64,000 bases of DNA, from the NCBI GenBank assembly GCA_036499395.1, contig DASYDW010000010.1, positions 199,668 through 263,667 of the forward strand. Direction: 5' to 3'. Shown in pieces: positions 9,101 through 17,093 of this stretch. The position numbers and the translations under genes were made by a program. The notes under the pieces are model-generated. The model was not told the origin of the DNA. It did no database searches and was given only the letters and a program-made list of their open reading frames with translations. Position 1 is the stretch's first letter. Each line of letters starts with the position of its first letter. Source of the stretch: Pirellulales bacterium. Lineage in GTDB: Bacteria > Planctomycetota > Planctomycetia > Pirellulales > JACPPG01.

Positions 9101-9640
9101 TTCGAGAGCTGCCAGAATGAACCGGTCGACCGGGCGCGCGGACCAGCTCGCGTCGCGCACCGCAGGCACCGTCGGTTTCACCACCGGACGCATGCTCCAC
9201 CAGTCGCGTCGCTCGCTCAGCGTCTGTTTCCAAGATTCCGCGGCGGCGGCTACGGGCGCCGCATCGCGCGGGTCAGGGGCGCCCATTTTCACCCAGGCTT
9301 CGAAGTCCGCGATCACCGGCGCGGGCAGTTTCCCCTTCGGGGGCATGTGTACCGAGTCGGCGTCATAACGCACGGCCGCGATCAACGGGCTCTCGTCAGG
9401 CTGGCCGGGAACGATGCTCGCTCCGGAATCGCCCCCTTTAAGAACGCCTTCGCGGCTATCAAGCAGTAGACTGCCGCCCAGCTTCTTGGCCTGGGCCGAA
9501 TGGCACTCGTAGCATTGCGCCACCAACACGGGCCGAATCTTCGCTTCGAAGTGCTCGATACCGGCGTCCCCTGCCTGTGCTGCGCCGGCGGCCGCCCATA
9601 GCGCGACCAACATGCTCAGCAGGAGCGCGGCAGGACGCAT
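6167..9640 (-). CDS. PSCyt1-DUF1549-DUF1553 protein with cytochrome c motif
   Basis: 1157 residues with a cleavable signal peptide. The N-terminal Planctomycete cytochrome c domain has a CxxCH heme-binding motif at C43-Y-E-C46-H47 ('FEAKIRPVLVAQCYECHS'). DUF1549 follows ('WSARPVDRFILAALEAQGLTPA', 'HWMDVVRFSETHG'), with a second CxxCH ('ACARCHNHKLDAV') that is conserved in that family. A long middle insert looks like a beta-sandwich, and DUF1553 closes the protein ('PLTARVIVNRVWHHLFG', 'HPELLDYLASQF', 'SVYIKNNLMESPKFLSAFD'). The enzymatic role is unknown. It is the first gene of a two-gene operon with the DUF1501 gene (4-bp overlap). Confidence 0.92.
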   Translation of the reverse strand: MRPAALLLSMLVALWAAAGAAQAGDAGIEHFEAKIRPVLVAQCYECHSAQAKKLGGSLLLDSREGVLKGGDSGASIVPGQPDESPLIAAVRYDADSVHMPPKGKLPAPVIADFEAWVKMGAPDPRDAAPVAAAAESWKQTLSERRDWWSMRPVVKPTVPAVRDASWSARPVDRFILAALEAQGLTPAALADPRTLVRRLTIVLTGLPPTAEQVAEFLQAWEAAPTSSASRQVALERFVESLLASPHFGERFARHWMDVVRFSETHGNEWNYEVHHAWRYRDYLIRALNDDVPYDQLVREHIAGDLLSTPRINQREQFNESVIGTAFYRFGEANHDDCISLPQIGYDLADNQIDTLSKAFQATTVACARCHNHKLDAVSTEDYYALLGILRSSREVAHTIDTPAVNAEPIARLREIKITLRRELADAWQRDAAQVASYMQAAQAKRLNQPASPDAASLDLQRLEKWSAVLAVEKAPREEVFEPWRAMINAKVAPAAAPADASPAAGTVAPPVAATPTSWSDLAAWYTKEDAERGAANASQFTTYADFRADRPDKGNASDWQIGGHALRDAGSRSGDFSLQPEGETIVRAVLPAGLYTNTLSDKLNGTLRSPVLAGQRKQISFQVLGQRSSALRLVSNNCQLNYKNYKALTSGELYWITFSPPENYDSLRTYAELMTMFDNPKFPDQLSALGGDKENYKFPWEKAAENPRSYFGLTRVVMHDCDDPPKAELSHMRPLFAATSDAKDIVVEVGALPARYAAVIGAAIRNWSDDGATDDDVRWLDALVRAGLLTNSVAGSERLAALVAEYRQAEASLALPRVVPGLADCGPGFSQPVLVRGDCTRPGTPVTRHYLEAISSPDEPFVTEGSGRMQVAERIASPTNPLTARVIVNRVWHHLFGAGIVRTVDDFGHVGDLPSHPELLDYLASQFVEEGWSLKRLIRELVLSRTFCSADQPAAAAEEIDPQNRLLGHYPARRMQAESIRDAILATSGRLDRTLFGMSIQPYREKENADRRLFPGPLDGHGRRSVYIKNNLMESPKFLSAFDFPGGKVALGRRDVTNVPAQALALLNDPFVLGQADEWAARLIARSDASIAARIDAAFETALSRPPRDDERQRFEQAVAQFAALYQVPAAEVLQSRVVWRDVAHTIFNLQEFIYIP

Positions 9641-9923
9641 GGCGGGTTCTCCTCGCTGTCCGGGCGGTGGGTTGGGAAAAGGACAGCGCTTGCAGTTCTG
9701 GCGGGACCGTCACTTGACGGCGCGCATACGGCCAAATAGACCATTACTAATCTACGAGCCCGCGACCAGAATCGCAACGTTCTGGCCACGCGGTTCGCCG
9801 CGATCGCGGCGGCAAAATACGCCGATCGCCCGCGAGGGGGGACGCGAATCGGTTAGAAAGCCGCCCCCGCCGCTCGCAGCACGCATGGCAACCCCTCACG
9901 CACGCACAGCCCAGGAGAGAACA

Positions 9924-10985
9924 ATGTTCGAGAATTCCCTGTCGGTCAGCCGGCTTTTACTCGTCGCGGCTGTGGCGGCCTGCTTGCACGGGTTGGCACG
10001 CGCCGACGAGCCTGTCGTCGCGCCCGATGCCAAGGTCGAAAAACTGTTCGAGGGAAGCGTTTTGACCGAAGGGGTTGCCGTCGCGCCGGACGGGCAGGTG
10101 TACTTCAGCGACATTACGTTCTCGCACGTCTCGCGCGACCCGAAGGGGGTTATCGAAGCCGGTCATATCTGGCATTACGACCCCACGACCGGCAAGACCA
10201 CGATCTTCCGCTCGCCCAGCGGCATGTCCAACGGCATTAAGTTCGACGCCAACGGCGACATGATCGTGGCCGAGGGGGCCGATTTTGGCGGACGACGCGT
10301 AACACGCACCGACATGAAGACCGGCAAGAGCTACATCATCGCCGGACTGTACGAAGGAAAACCGTTCAACTCGCCGAATGATATTTCGATCGACAAGAAG
10401 GGACGCATCTATTTCAGCGACCCACGCTACATGGGATACGAGGGGATCGACCAGCCGCTGGTGGGCGTGTACCGCATCGACCCGGACGGCTCGATCAATC
10501 GCATCATTACGGACGCCGGCAAAGCCAACGGCGTCGCCGTCTCGCCCGATCAAAAGACGTTGTACGTCGTCAGCAACGAAAACGGCGCCACGAGCATCGA
10601 CCGCCTGGGTTCATCGACCGGACAGGCCGACAAAGTAGCCGCGCCTCTGCGCAAGGGTCTGATGGCGCTCTTGGCCTATGACCTGGCGCCTGATGGTTCG
10701 GCAAAATACCGCAAAACGCTAGTCGACTACGGTACCTACGACGGGCCGGACGGCCTGGTCTGCGATAAGGATGGCAATCTGTGGGTGGCGGTCCGTGCCG
10801 AGAACCGGCCCGGCATCTATATTTACTCGCCCGAAGGAAAAGAACTTGGCTACATCAAGACCGAGGTCCCGACCAACATCGGCTTCGGCCGCGGCCGTGA
10901 CGCAAAGACGCTATACATCACGGCCGGCAAGAGCCTATATCGGGTGTACGTAAACCGCGAAGGACAGGATCCGTCGGCGAAATAA
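9924..10985 (+). CDS. Secreted SMP-30/gluconolactonase-like beta-propeller protein
   Basis: The ATG at 9924 has a GGAGAG ribosome site 5 nt upstream and opens a signal peptide ending near 'LARADEP'; longer in-frame extensions lack both. 353 residues with repeating 'D-G-x-x-Y-F-S/V' blades: 'GVAVAPDGQVYFSDI', 'NGIKFDANGDMIVAEG', 'PNDISIDKKGRIYFSDPRY', 'NGVAVSPDQKTLYVVS', 'DGLVCDKDGNLWVAV'. This is the SMP-30/gluconolactonase/LRE-like six-blade propeller, whose members are metal-dependent lactonases. The substrate cannot be told from sequence. It is divergent from the cytochrome-type DUF1553 gene across a 283-bp gap in which I see no clear promoter. Confidence 0.85.
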   Translation: MFENSLSVSRLLLVAAVAACLHGLARADEPVVAPDAKVEKLFEGSVLTEGVAVAPDGQVYFSDITFSHVSRDPKGVIEAGHIWHYDPTTGKTTIFRSPSGMSNGIKFDANGDMIVAEGADFGGRRVTRTDMKTGKSYIIAGLYEGKPFNSPNDISIDKKGRIYFSDPRYMGYEGIDQPLVGVYRIDPDGSINRIITDAGKANGVAVSPDQKTLYVVSNENGATSIDRLGSSTGQADKVAAPLRKGLMALLAYDLAPDGSAKYRKTLVDYGTYDGPDGLVCDKDGNLWVAVRAENRPGIYIYSPEGKELGYIKTEVPTNIGFGRGRDAKTLYITAGKSLYRVYVNREGQDPSAK

Positions 10986-11011
10986 CCAAAACTTCCGCCA
11001 CACAGCTCACG

Positions 11012-11893
11012 ATGCTTCGATCGCTTTGGTACGCGCTGCGCCGTGGGTATCGCGCCTGCATGAGTCGCTTGCGTCAACTGATCTATTGGCCGCGCCGACA
11101 TTTGACACGTCCGCCGGCGCCAATTGTTGACGCTGCCGGCTCTAAAGCGCAAGCACATCACATACGCTGCGCCGAGGTTTGGGGTGGAATTCGCAACGCC
11201 GAACTCGAGGCCGTTACGAGCGGCGTTCGGGCAAGCCTCTTCAGTAGCTCGTGCGAAGGGGGCGCAGGCGGAGATGTTTATTATTTCAGCGTGTGCGGCG
11301 CGGACTCGCTGACTCGCGTTGCGCTAGCGGATGTGCCTGGCCATGGGCAGACGGTGAGTCAGGTGGGCGAGTGGCTTTACGATGCACTCGCGGCGCGGAT
11401 GAATTCCTTGCGCGGTGATCGCGTGCTGGCGGAATTGAATGCATTGGCTGATCACCATGGCATTGCGACGGTCAGCACACTGGCCGTCGTGCAATTCTAT
11501 CGCCGCAAGTCGCAGTTGTACGTTTCGTACGCAGGGCATCCGCCAGCGCTTGTGTACCGGCAAAGTGTCGGCGCGTGGCGCCCGGCAGAAGTGCCTGACG
11601 GCCCGGGACTGTCGAACTTACCAATCGGCGTCAGCGATGAAACGCACTACGCCCAGCATTCGATGCCGCTGGCCAGTGGTGATCGTATCCTGCTGTATAC
11701 CGACGGGGTCATCGAGGCACCCGACGCCAAACAGGTACTGTTCGGCCTGCCAGGACTGATTGCCGTGGCCGAACGGCACCGCGAATCGTCGCTGATGGAG
11801 CTGCGGACCGCGATTCTGCAGGCCCTGCACGCCCATACGGGCGGGGCGCTCGTTCACGATGATGTCACACTGCTGGCGATGGAAGTTATTTAA
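11012..11893 (+). CDS. PP2C/SpoIIE-family serine phosphatase
   Basis: 293 residues. SpoIIE-type metal-binding motifs are present: 'GGDVYYFSVC' (D88), 'LADVPGHG' (D107), 'YAGHPPALVYR' and 'LLYTDGVIEAPD'. The 'CAEVWGGI' lead-in is typical of planctomycete SpoIIE proteins. There is no sensor, receiver or kinase domain, and no anti-sigma or anti-anti-sigma gene next to it, so its protein substrate is not obvious. The first 35 or so residues are basic and aromatic but do not form a convincing membrane helix. No strong ribosome site lies ahead of 11012, so an internal ATG at 11060 is possible. Confidence 0.83.
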   Translation: MLRSLWYALRRGYRACMSRLRQLIYWPRRHLTRPPAPIVDAAGSKAQAHHIRCAEVWGGIRNAELEAVTSGVRASLFSSSCEGGAGGDVYYFSVCGADSLTRVALADVPGHGQTVSQVGEWLYDALAARMNSLRGDRVLAELNALADHHGIATVSTLAVVQFYRRKSQLYVSYAGHPPALVYRQSVGAWRPAEVPDGPGLSNLPIGVSDETHYAQHSMPLASGDRILLYTDGVIEAPDAKQVLFGLPGLIAVAERHRESSLMELRTAILQALHAHTGGALVHDDVTLLAMEVI

Positions 11894-12002
11894 AAGCGCT
11901 GGCGATTTTCACAACGCCGCGCGGTACAATGACCGGCGAACTATGGCAGCCGACCGTGGGCGGGGCTGCTCGCGAGACGGCACGGCTGAGAAGGGGTCAG
12001 GC

Positions 12003-13643
12003 ATGTCGCGCACGATTCAGAAGTTTATTGCGCTGGTACTTTGTCTCGCGCCGTTCGCAGGCGTGGGGGCCACGCATTCGCAGCTCGCCTTGGCGGAAGA
12101 GAACGCAGCAACTGCCGCCGGCGAGGCCGCATCGTGCGATCCCGTTGCGCCGGCCCGGCCGCGCGATTCGCGTCAGATGACGGCGCGAATCGACCAGTTG
12201 CTGGCCGCCGATTGGGCTGCCGCCGCAATCAAGCCGCCAGCGGCGGCCGATGATGCGACGTTTCTGCGTCGCGTCTCGTTGGACCTGGTCGGCGTGGTGC
12301 CGACGGTCGGTGAAGTGCGGGCCTTTCTCGCCGATCGGGATCCGCAAAAGCGCGCACGACTGATCGATCGCCTGCTCGCTTCGCATCTGCATCCTGACCA
12401 TTTGGCAACGACGTGGCGCAACATGATGGTGCCGCGCGGCGCTGGTGTCGACGAATTCGACGCGCAAGCCGGTTTACAAAACTGGTTGCAGGCGCAATTC
12501 GCCAAGAACCAGCGCTACGATCAATTGGTTGCCGACCTGATGGTCGCCAGCGGCGGTTCGCAAGAAGGGCCTGGACTGTTCTACACGGCATTCGATTTGA
12601 AGCCCGAGGAGTTGGCGGCGAACACCTCGCGGATTTTCTTGGGCGTGCAAATGGAATGTGCGCAATGCCACGACCATCCATTCGATCGCTGGACGCAAGG
12701 CGATTTTTGGAGCTATGCGGCCTTCTTCGCCCGCATCGGCCGCGGGGGCGATATGCAAATGGGGCGCGGGGCGCGACTGGTTGATAAGGAGACGGGTGAG
12801 GTCATGCTGCCAGGCACGGGCACGGTGGTCGGCCCGCGATATCCACGCGGCGACACTCCATCGCGCGACGATACCGGCACCCGCCGCGAGCAGTTGGGCA
12901 TCTGGATGGTGTCACGCGACAATCCTTTTGTCGCGCCGGCGGCCGTGAATCGAGCCTGGGCGCACCTGTTCGGCCGCGGACTGGTTGAGCCGGTCGACGA
13001 TCTGAGCGAGCGCAATCCTCCCAGCCATCCAGAAGTTTTTCGCGAACTGTCCGCCTACTTCATCGAGACCAGCTTCGATCTGCGTAACCTGGTACGGACG
13101 CTAGCGAACACGCAGGCTTACCAGGCGGCGAGCGTCACGGGGGAAGACGATCCGCCGGCCGATGCCTTTGCCTGGATGCTGGTCAAAACGCTGACGCCCG
13201 AGCAGTTTTATGATTCGCTGATGCGATCGAGTTTATCCGCTACGGGAATTTCGAACGCGCCGACGCGGCAGAACCTGGGCAGCTTTGACGTGGCCCGGCA
13301 AACTTTCGTGGCCAAAATGCAATCCCCCAGCGCTTCACGCTTGGATTACGACGCTGGGGTCGCACAGGTTTTGCTGCTGCTAAATGGTCCCGAGGTCACT
13401 AGCGCCACGAGCCGTCCGACCAGCGGTTTGCTCGCGGCGCTCGATGCACCGGTACTATCGGATCGAGAGCGGGTCGAGATTCTTTTTCTGGCCACGTTGG
13501 CGCGCGAGCCGCGCGAGCAAGAGCTGTTGCAATCGTTAGCACGGTTGACGCGAGCCGCGGCCGACAACATCGAACGCTCGACTGCGCTCGGTGACATTTT
13601 ATGGGCCCTCTATAACAGTGCTGAGTTCAGCCTGAACCATTGA
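12003..13643 (+). CDS. DUF1549/DUF1553 family protein, secreted
   Basis: The ATG at 12003 is chosen for its signal peptide (MSRTIQKFIALVLCLAPFAG); 546 residues. DUF1549 features: 'RIDQLLAADWAAAAIKPPAA', 'FLRRVSLDLVGVVPT', and 'MECAQCHDHPFDRWTQGDFW' with a CxxCH. DUF1553 features: 'NPFVAPAAVNRAWAHLFGRG' and 'HPEVFRELSAYFIE'. Unlike the longer homologue at 6167-9640 it has no N-terminal cytochrome domain and no middle insert. A TACAAT box at 11925-11930 is a plausible -10 element. It lies 12 bp ahead of a DUF1501 gene, repeating the paired arrangement seen at 4.7-9.6 kb. Confidence 0.9.
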   Translation: MSRTIQKFIALVLCLAPFAGVGATHSQLALAEENAATAAGEAASCDPVAPARPRDSRQMTARIDQLLAADWAAAAIKPPAAADDATFLRRVSLDLVGVVPTVGEVRAFLADRDPQKRARLIDRLLASHLHPDHLATTWRNMMVPRGAGVDEFDAQAGLQNWLQAQFAKNQRYDQLVADLMVASGGSQEGPGLFYTAFDLKPEELAANTSRIFLGVQMECAQCHDHPFDRWTQGDFWSYAAFFARIGRGGDMQMGRGARLVDKETGEVMLPGTGTVVGPRYPRGDTPSRDDTGTRREQLGIWMVSRDNPFVAPAAVNRAWAHLFGRGLVEPVDDLSERNPPSHPEVFRELSAYFIETSFDLRNLVRTLANTQAYQAASVTGEDDPPADAFAWMLVKTLTPEQFYDSLMRSSLSATGISNAPTRQNLGSFDVARQTFVAKMQSPSASRLDYDAGVAQVLLLLNGPEVTSATSRPTSGLLAALDAPVLSDRERVEILFLATLAREPREQELLQSLARLTRAAADNIERSTALGDILWALYNSAEFSLNH

Positions 13644-13655
13644 GCGAGGTCCGCT

Positions 13656-15005
13656 ATGCAACGTGACATCGCCGAAGTGTTTAATGCCCAACCGCATCGG
13701 CGGCAATTCTTACAGGCCGCCGGGATGGCGGCGCTCGGGTACAGCGCCAGTGGCTGGGTGCCGCAACTGGCGCACGCCCTGACCGCGGATCCCAAGCGGC
13801 GGCGGCACTGCATCGTGTTGTGGATGAGCGGCGGTCCCAGCCAGCTCGATACGTTCGACCTAAAGCCCGGCCATGCCAATGGTGGCGAATTCAAGGAAAT
13901 CGATACCAGTGTTTCCGGCCTGCGGTTCAGCGAACACATGCCGCGCCTGGCGGCGCAAGCCAGTCAACTGGCGATCCTGCGTGGGCTCAGCACGAAGGAA
14001 GGGGATCACGGCCGTGGAACGTACCTGATGCGGACCGGGCATGTGCCGGGTGGCCCAGTGCGTTATCCGGCGATCGGCGCCGCCGTGGCCAAGGAGCTTG
14101 GCAGCGATGACGCCGATCTGCCGCAATACATCAGCGTGGCCCCCTATCAACAATTCAATCAGGCCGCGTTCGGCGCAGGCTTTCTAGGCCCACGATACGC
14201 GCCGGCCGTTGTCGATGAACAACGCCGGGCGAACCCAGGCGAGGCCGAGGCGTACGCCGACCTGCGATTTGGGAATCTTGTTCCTGCCGGCGGCACCAAC
14301 GGGCAAGTGGCTGATCGCGTGGCGTTGTGGCGTGAATTCGAAGGAGGCTTCCTGACGGCCCATCGCGCGGCGGTGGCCCAGGCACATGAAACCATCTACC
14401 AGCGCACCCTGCGCATGATGAATAGCTCGGCCGCGGGCGCCTTCGACCTGGCCAGCGAACCGACCAAAGTACGTGATCGATACGGACCGGGCGTCTTCGG
14501 CCAGGGATGTCTGCTCGCCCGGCGCTTGATCGAACAGGGAGTGTCGACCGTCGAAGTAAATCTCGGTGATTTCATCGGGCCGACGAGCAACTGGGACACG
14601 CATCAGAATAATTTCACGACCGTGAAGGACCTATCGGCCCGGCTCGACGCCGGATGGAGCGCACTGCTAGAGGACTTGGCCGAGCGCGGCCTGTTGGAAT
14701 CCACGACGATTCTTTGGATGGGAGAATTCGGCCGCACTCCCACAATCAATGCGATGGGGGGACGTGACCATTTCCCCAACGCCTGGAGTTGTGTGCTGGC
14801 CGGCGGCGGCATTCGTGGCGGGCAAGTTTACGGTCGCACGAGCGATGACGGCATGACGGTCGAAGATGGCAAAGTCGCCGTTGGCGACGTGCTGACCACG
14901 TTGTGCGTGGCGCTCGGGATCGATCCGAAGCAACAAAACATTTCCGAAATGGGCCGACCGATCGCGATTGCCGAAGGCGAGCCTATCCAGGGCGTGCTGG
15001 CGTGA
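13656..15005 (+). CDS. DUF1501 family protein, Tat-exported
   Basis: 449 residues. Twin-arginine start 'HRRQFLQAAGMAALGYSASG' followed by the DUF1501 core: 'CIVLWMSGGPSQLDTFDLKP', 'HMPRLAAQASQLAILRGLST', 'DHGRGTYLMRTGH', 'ILWMGEFGRTP' and 'GRDHFPNAWSCVLAGGGIRG'. Metal-binding-type Asp and His residues of the alkaline-phosphatase superfamily are kept. It forms an operon with the DUF1549/1553 gene before it and the EF-hand lipoprotein after it; its TGA overlaps the next GTG start by 3 bases (GTGA). Confidence 0.92.
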   Translation: MQRDIAEVFNAQPHRRQFLQAAGMAALGYSASGWVPQLAHALTADPKRRRHCIVLWMSGGPSQLDTFDLKPGHANGGEFKEIDTSVSGLRFSEHMPRLAAQASQLAILRGLSTKEGDHGRGTYLMRTGHVPGGPVRYPAIGAAVAKELGSDDADLPQYISVAPYQQFNQAAFGAGFLGPRYAPAVVDEQRRANPGEAEAYADLRFGNLVPAGGTNGQVADRVALWREFEGGFLTAHRAAVAQAHETIYQRTLRMMNSSAAGAFDLASEPTKVRDRYGPGVFGQGCLLARRLIEQGVSTVEVNLGDFIGPTSNWDTHQNNFTTVKDLSARLDAGWSALLEDLAERGLLESTTILWMGEFGRTPTINAMGGRDHFPNAWSCVLAGGGIRGGQVYGRTSDDGMTVEDGKVAVGDVLTTLCVALGIDPKQQNISEMGRPIAIAEGEPIQGVLA

Positions 15006-16813
15006 GAGGTCTTCGTTGTGGGTTACTGGCGGTCCTCATGGCGGCTGCGACCGGTTGCGGAGAGGCGAAGGACGCTCCGTCGACATCGACCGTTGACAAA
15101 GAAACGGTTGTTGCCGTCGACGAGCGGCCGGCCGAGTCGCCCACCGTCGATCAAGACGCCCCTGCGGACATCGACGTCCGCACTGCAGAAGAAACTTCCC
15201 CAGAAAATACGTCCGCGGTGAACGCAGCGATTAAGCTCCCCGATGTTACGCCCGAGCGCCTGATTCTGCTGACGCCTGCCGGACCGTTGATTTGCGACCT
15301 GTACTTGACGCTCGACGGCCAGTCGCCGTACAGCGCTGTCGATCGGTTGGTCGACGAGATACTCGCTGACAAAGGTTCAACTGACGCGACAGAGAGCGCC
15401 GACGCGCAACTGACGTGGCAGTCGCTGGTCGAAAGCCGGCCGTTCCGTTCCGGGCAGTTTGGTAACCCAGCACTGACAAGCGATGCGGACCAAAAGGCAG
15501 CGATCCGGCGATTCGACCGCAATCGCGACGGCAAGGTCGACCGTGACGAATTACGGCGCATGTTAGTGGCCGGCGAGCAAGGGGATGACTGGCTTTCGCT
15601 CAGCTCAAACGATACGTCAGCCGGGGCTAGCCCCACCGCGACTCCGACATGGCAACTGCTCGATACTGATCGTGACGGTGTTATTTCTGCGGCGGAACGG
15701 AACGTCGCTCCCGATCGACTGAGGTCACGCGATTCGCGCGGAGACGACAGTGTCTCGCTCGCTGAACTGTCGGCGAGTGCTTCATCATCCGCTAGCCCGC
15801 AGCGAACGGCGCCTTCGATTAACCCGATGGCCGTGGCACTGTCGCCACGAGCCAACTGGGAGCAGCTATGGCGCATGATCCGGGCAGCGTATCCGAGGTT
15901 TCGCCAGGCGAAGAGTGGCGGCGGCCTGCGAGCAAAAGAACTGCTCGACGTGCTCGACGAGAATCAAAGCACCTCGATCTCGGCCGAGGAACTGGCGGGG
16001 CTCCTAAAGGTTCCGGCAGACTTGAACGTGATTATGCACTTCGAAGCGCCGGGCGAAGCGGACGGCAGGCCCATCTTGGCAATCGAGCCCACAGGTACGG
16101 CGAACCTATGGACGACGATCCATAGCGAGCCCGCCACGGGCGAGGCTCAGTTGATGAGCCCTGGCACAATGCTCGCATGGTCGCTCGAGCAAGCCGAGAC
16201 CGACGATCGGGACCTATCCGTCATGGCCGCCGAACAAGTGCGGCAGTACGACAAAGACGGCAACGGATCGCTCGATCGTAGCGAAGTCGAGCAAGCCGAC
16301 GAGCCGCTGAAAGCGTTCGATACGGTGGACCTCGACGGAGATGACAAGATTCTGCCGTCAGAACTGGAAACGTTCTACGCGCGACGCCGCGCCATCGAGC
16401 GATCGCGATTTTCCGTCCGCGTCGACCGCGGTGGCGACTCGCTATTCGCCGCTCTCGATGTCAACCATGACGGCCGGCTGGGCGCGCGAGAAATCGCCGC
16501 GGCCACGGCGCAATTGTTGACCTGCGATACGAACGCCGATGGCCGAATTACGCCGGACGAAGTTCCCGATCGCACCGTGGTGCAGGTGCGTCACGGCGTC
16601 CTGGCCGATCGCGCGATGCAAAACGAATCTTCGGACATGCGGCCCAGGCGGACGCTTCGCGGGCCTGTGTGGTTCGAGCGGATGGACACCAACGGCGATG
16701 GGGACCTTTCGCCGCGAGAATTCCTCGGGACCGTCGAACGCTTCGCCGAGTTCGACACGAACCACGACGGATTCATCGACCCGCAAGAAGCCGAACGGGC
16801 CGGAACGAAATAG
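15002..16813 (+). CDS. EF-hand repeat lipoprotein
   Basis: The GTG at 15002 overlaps the previous stop (GTGA) and opens a lipoprotein signal with the lipobox-like ATGC (LLAVLMAAATGC), giving 603 residues. Between about residues 170 and 595 there are roughly nine DxDxDG-type calcium loops, e.g. 'DRNRDGKVDRDEL', 'DTDRDGVISAAE', 'DKDGNGSLDRSE', 'DLDGDDKILPSE', 'DVNHDGRLGARE', 'DTNADGRITPDE', 'DTNGDGDLSPRE' and 'DTNHDGFIDPQE'. One ('DENQSTSISAEE') looks degenerate. It is probably a surface or periplasmic calcium-binding protein that works with the DUF1501/1553 pair; the pathway is unknown. Confidence 0.87.
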   Translation: MRGLRCGLLAVLMAAATGCGEAKDAPSTSTVDKETVVAVDERPAESPTVDQDAPADIDVRTAEETSPENTSAVNAAIKLPDVTPERLILLTPAGPLICDLYLTLDGQSPYSAVDRLVDEILADKGSTDATESADAQLTWQSLVESRPFRSGQFGNPALTSDADQKAAIRRFDRNRDGKVDRDELRRMLVAGEQGDDWLSLSSNDTSAGASPTATPTWQLLDTDRDGVISAAERNVAPDRLRSRDSRGDDSVSLAELSASASSSASPQRTAPSINPMAVALSPRANWEQLWRMIRAAYPRFRQAKSGGGLRAKELLDVLDENQSTSISAEELAGLLKVPADLNVIMHFEAPGEADGRPILAIEPTGTANLWTTIHSEPATGEAQLMSPGTMLAWSLEQAETDDRDLSVMAAEQVRQYDKDGNGSLDRSEVEQADEPLKAFDTVDLDGDDKILPSELETFYARRRAIERSRFSVRVDRGGDSLFAALDVNHDGRLGAREIAAATAQLLTCDTNADGRITPDEVPDRTVVQVRHGVLADRAMQNESSDMRPRRTLRGPVWFERMDTNGDGDLSPREFLGTVERFAEFDTNHDGFIDPQEAERAGTK

Positions 16814-16854
16814 CATTCGGCCGGTCGCGAAGTTGGCTAGTCAAAGGGTGCCAG

Positions 16855-17037
16855 CTATTCCGCCTCGGCCCAGATGCGCACTTCGCCACCGTCCTCAACC
16901 TCGACGTGGATCACGTTCGGACGGCAACAGACGGGGCAGTCTTCGACGTATTGCTGGCTCTCGCCGGCCGATAGGTCGAGCGGAATGACGATCTCTTCGC
17001 CGCAGGCGTCGCAAATGTAACTGGCTTCATCCTGCAT
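16855..17037 (-). CDS. CPXCG-motif cysteine-rich zinc protein
   Basis: 60 residues with two cysteine pairs, 'YICDACGEEI' and 'DCPVCCRPNVIHVEV', and an acidic C-terminus. Size and motif match the small CPXCG family, presumed zinc ribbons of unknown function. It converges on the EF-hand gene and lies 56 bp downstream of the GNAT-like gene on the same strand. Confidence 0.82.
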   Translation of the reverse strand: MQDEASYICDACGEEIVIPLDLSAGESQQYVEDCPVCCRPNVIHVEVEDGGEVRIWAEAE

Positions 17038-17093
17038 CGAATCGCAAACCGCTCGACGTTGCTTGCCGTCCCGGACTCGCGGCCGGAACGCGA

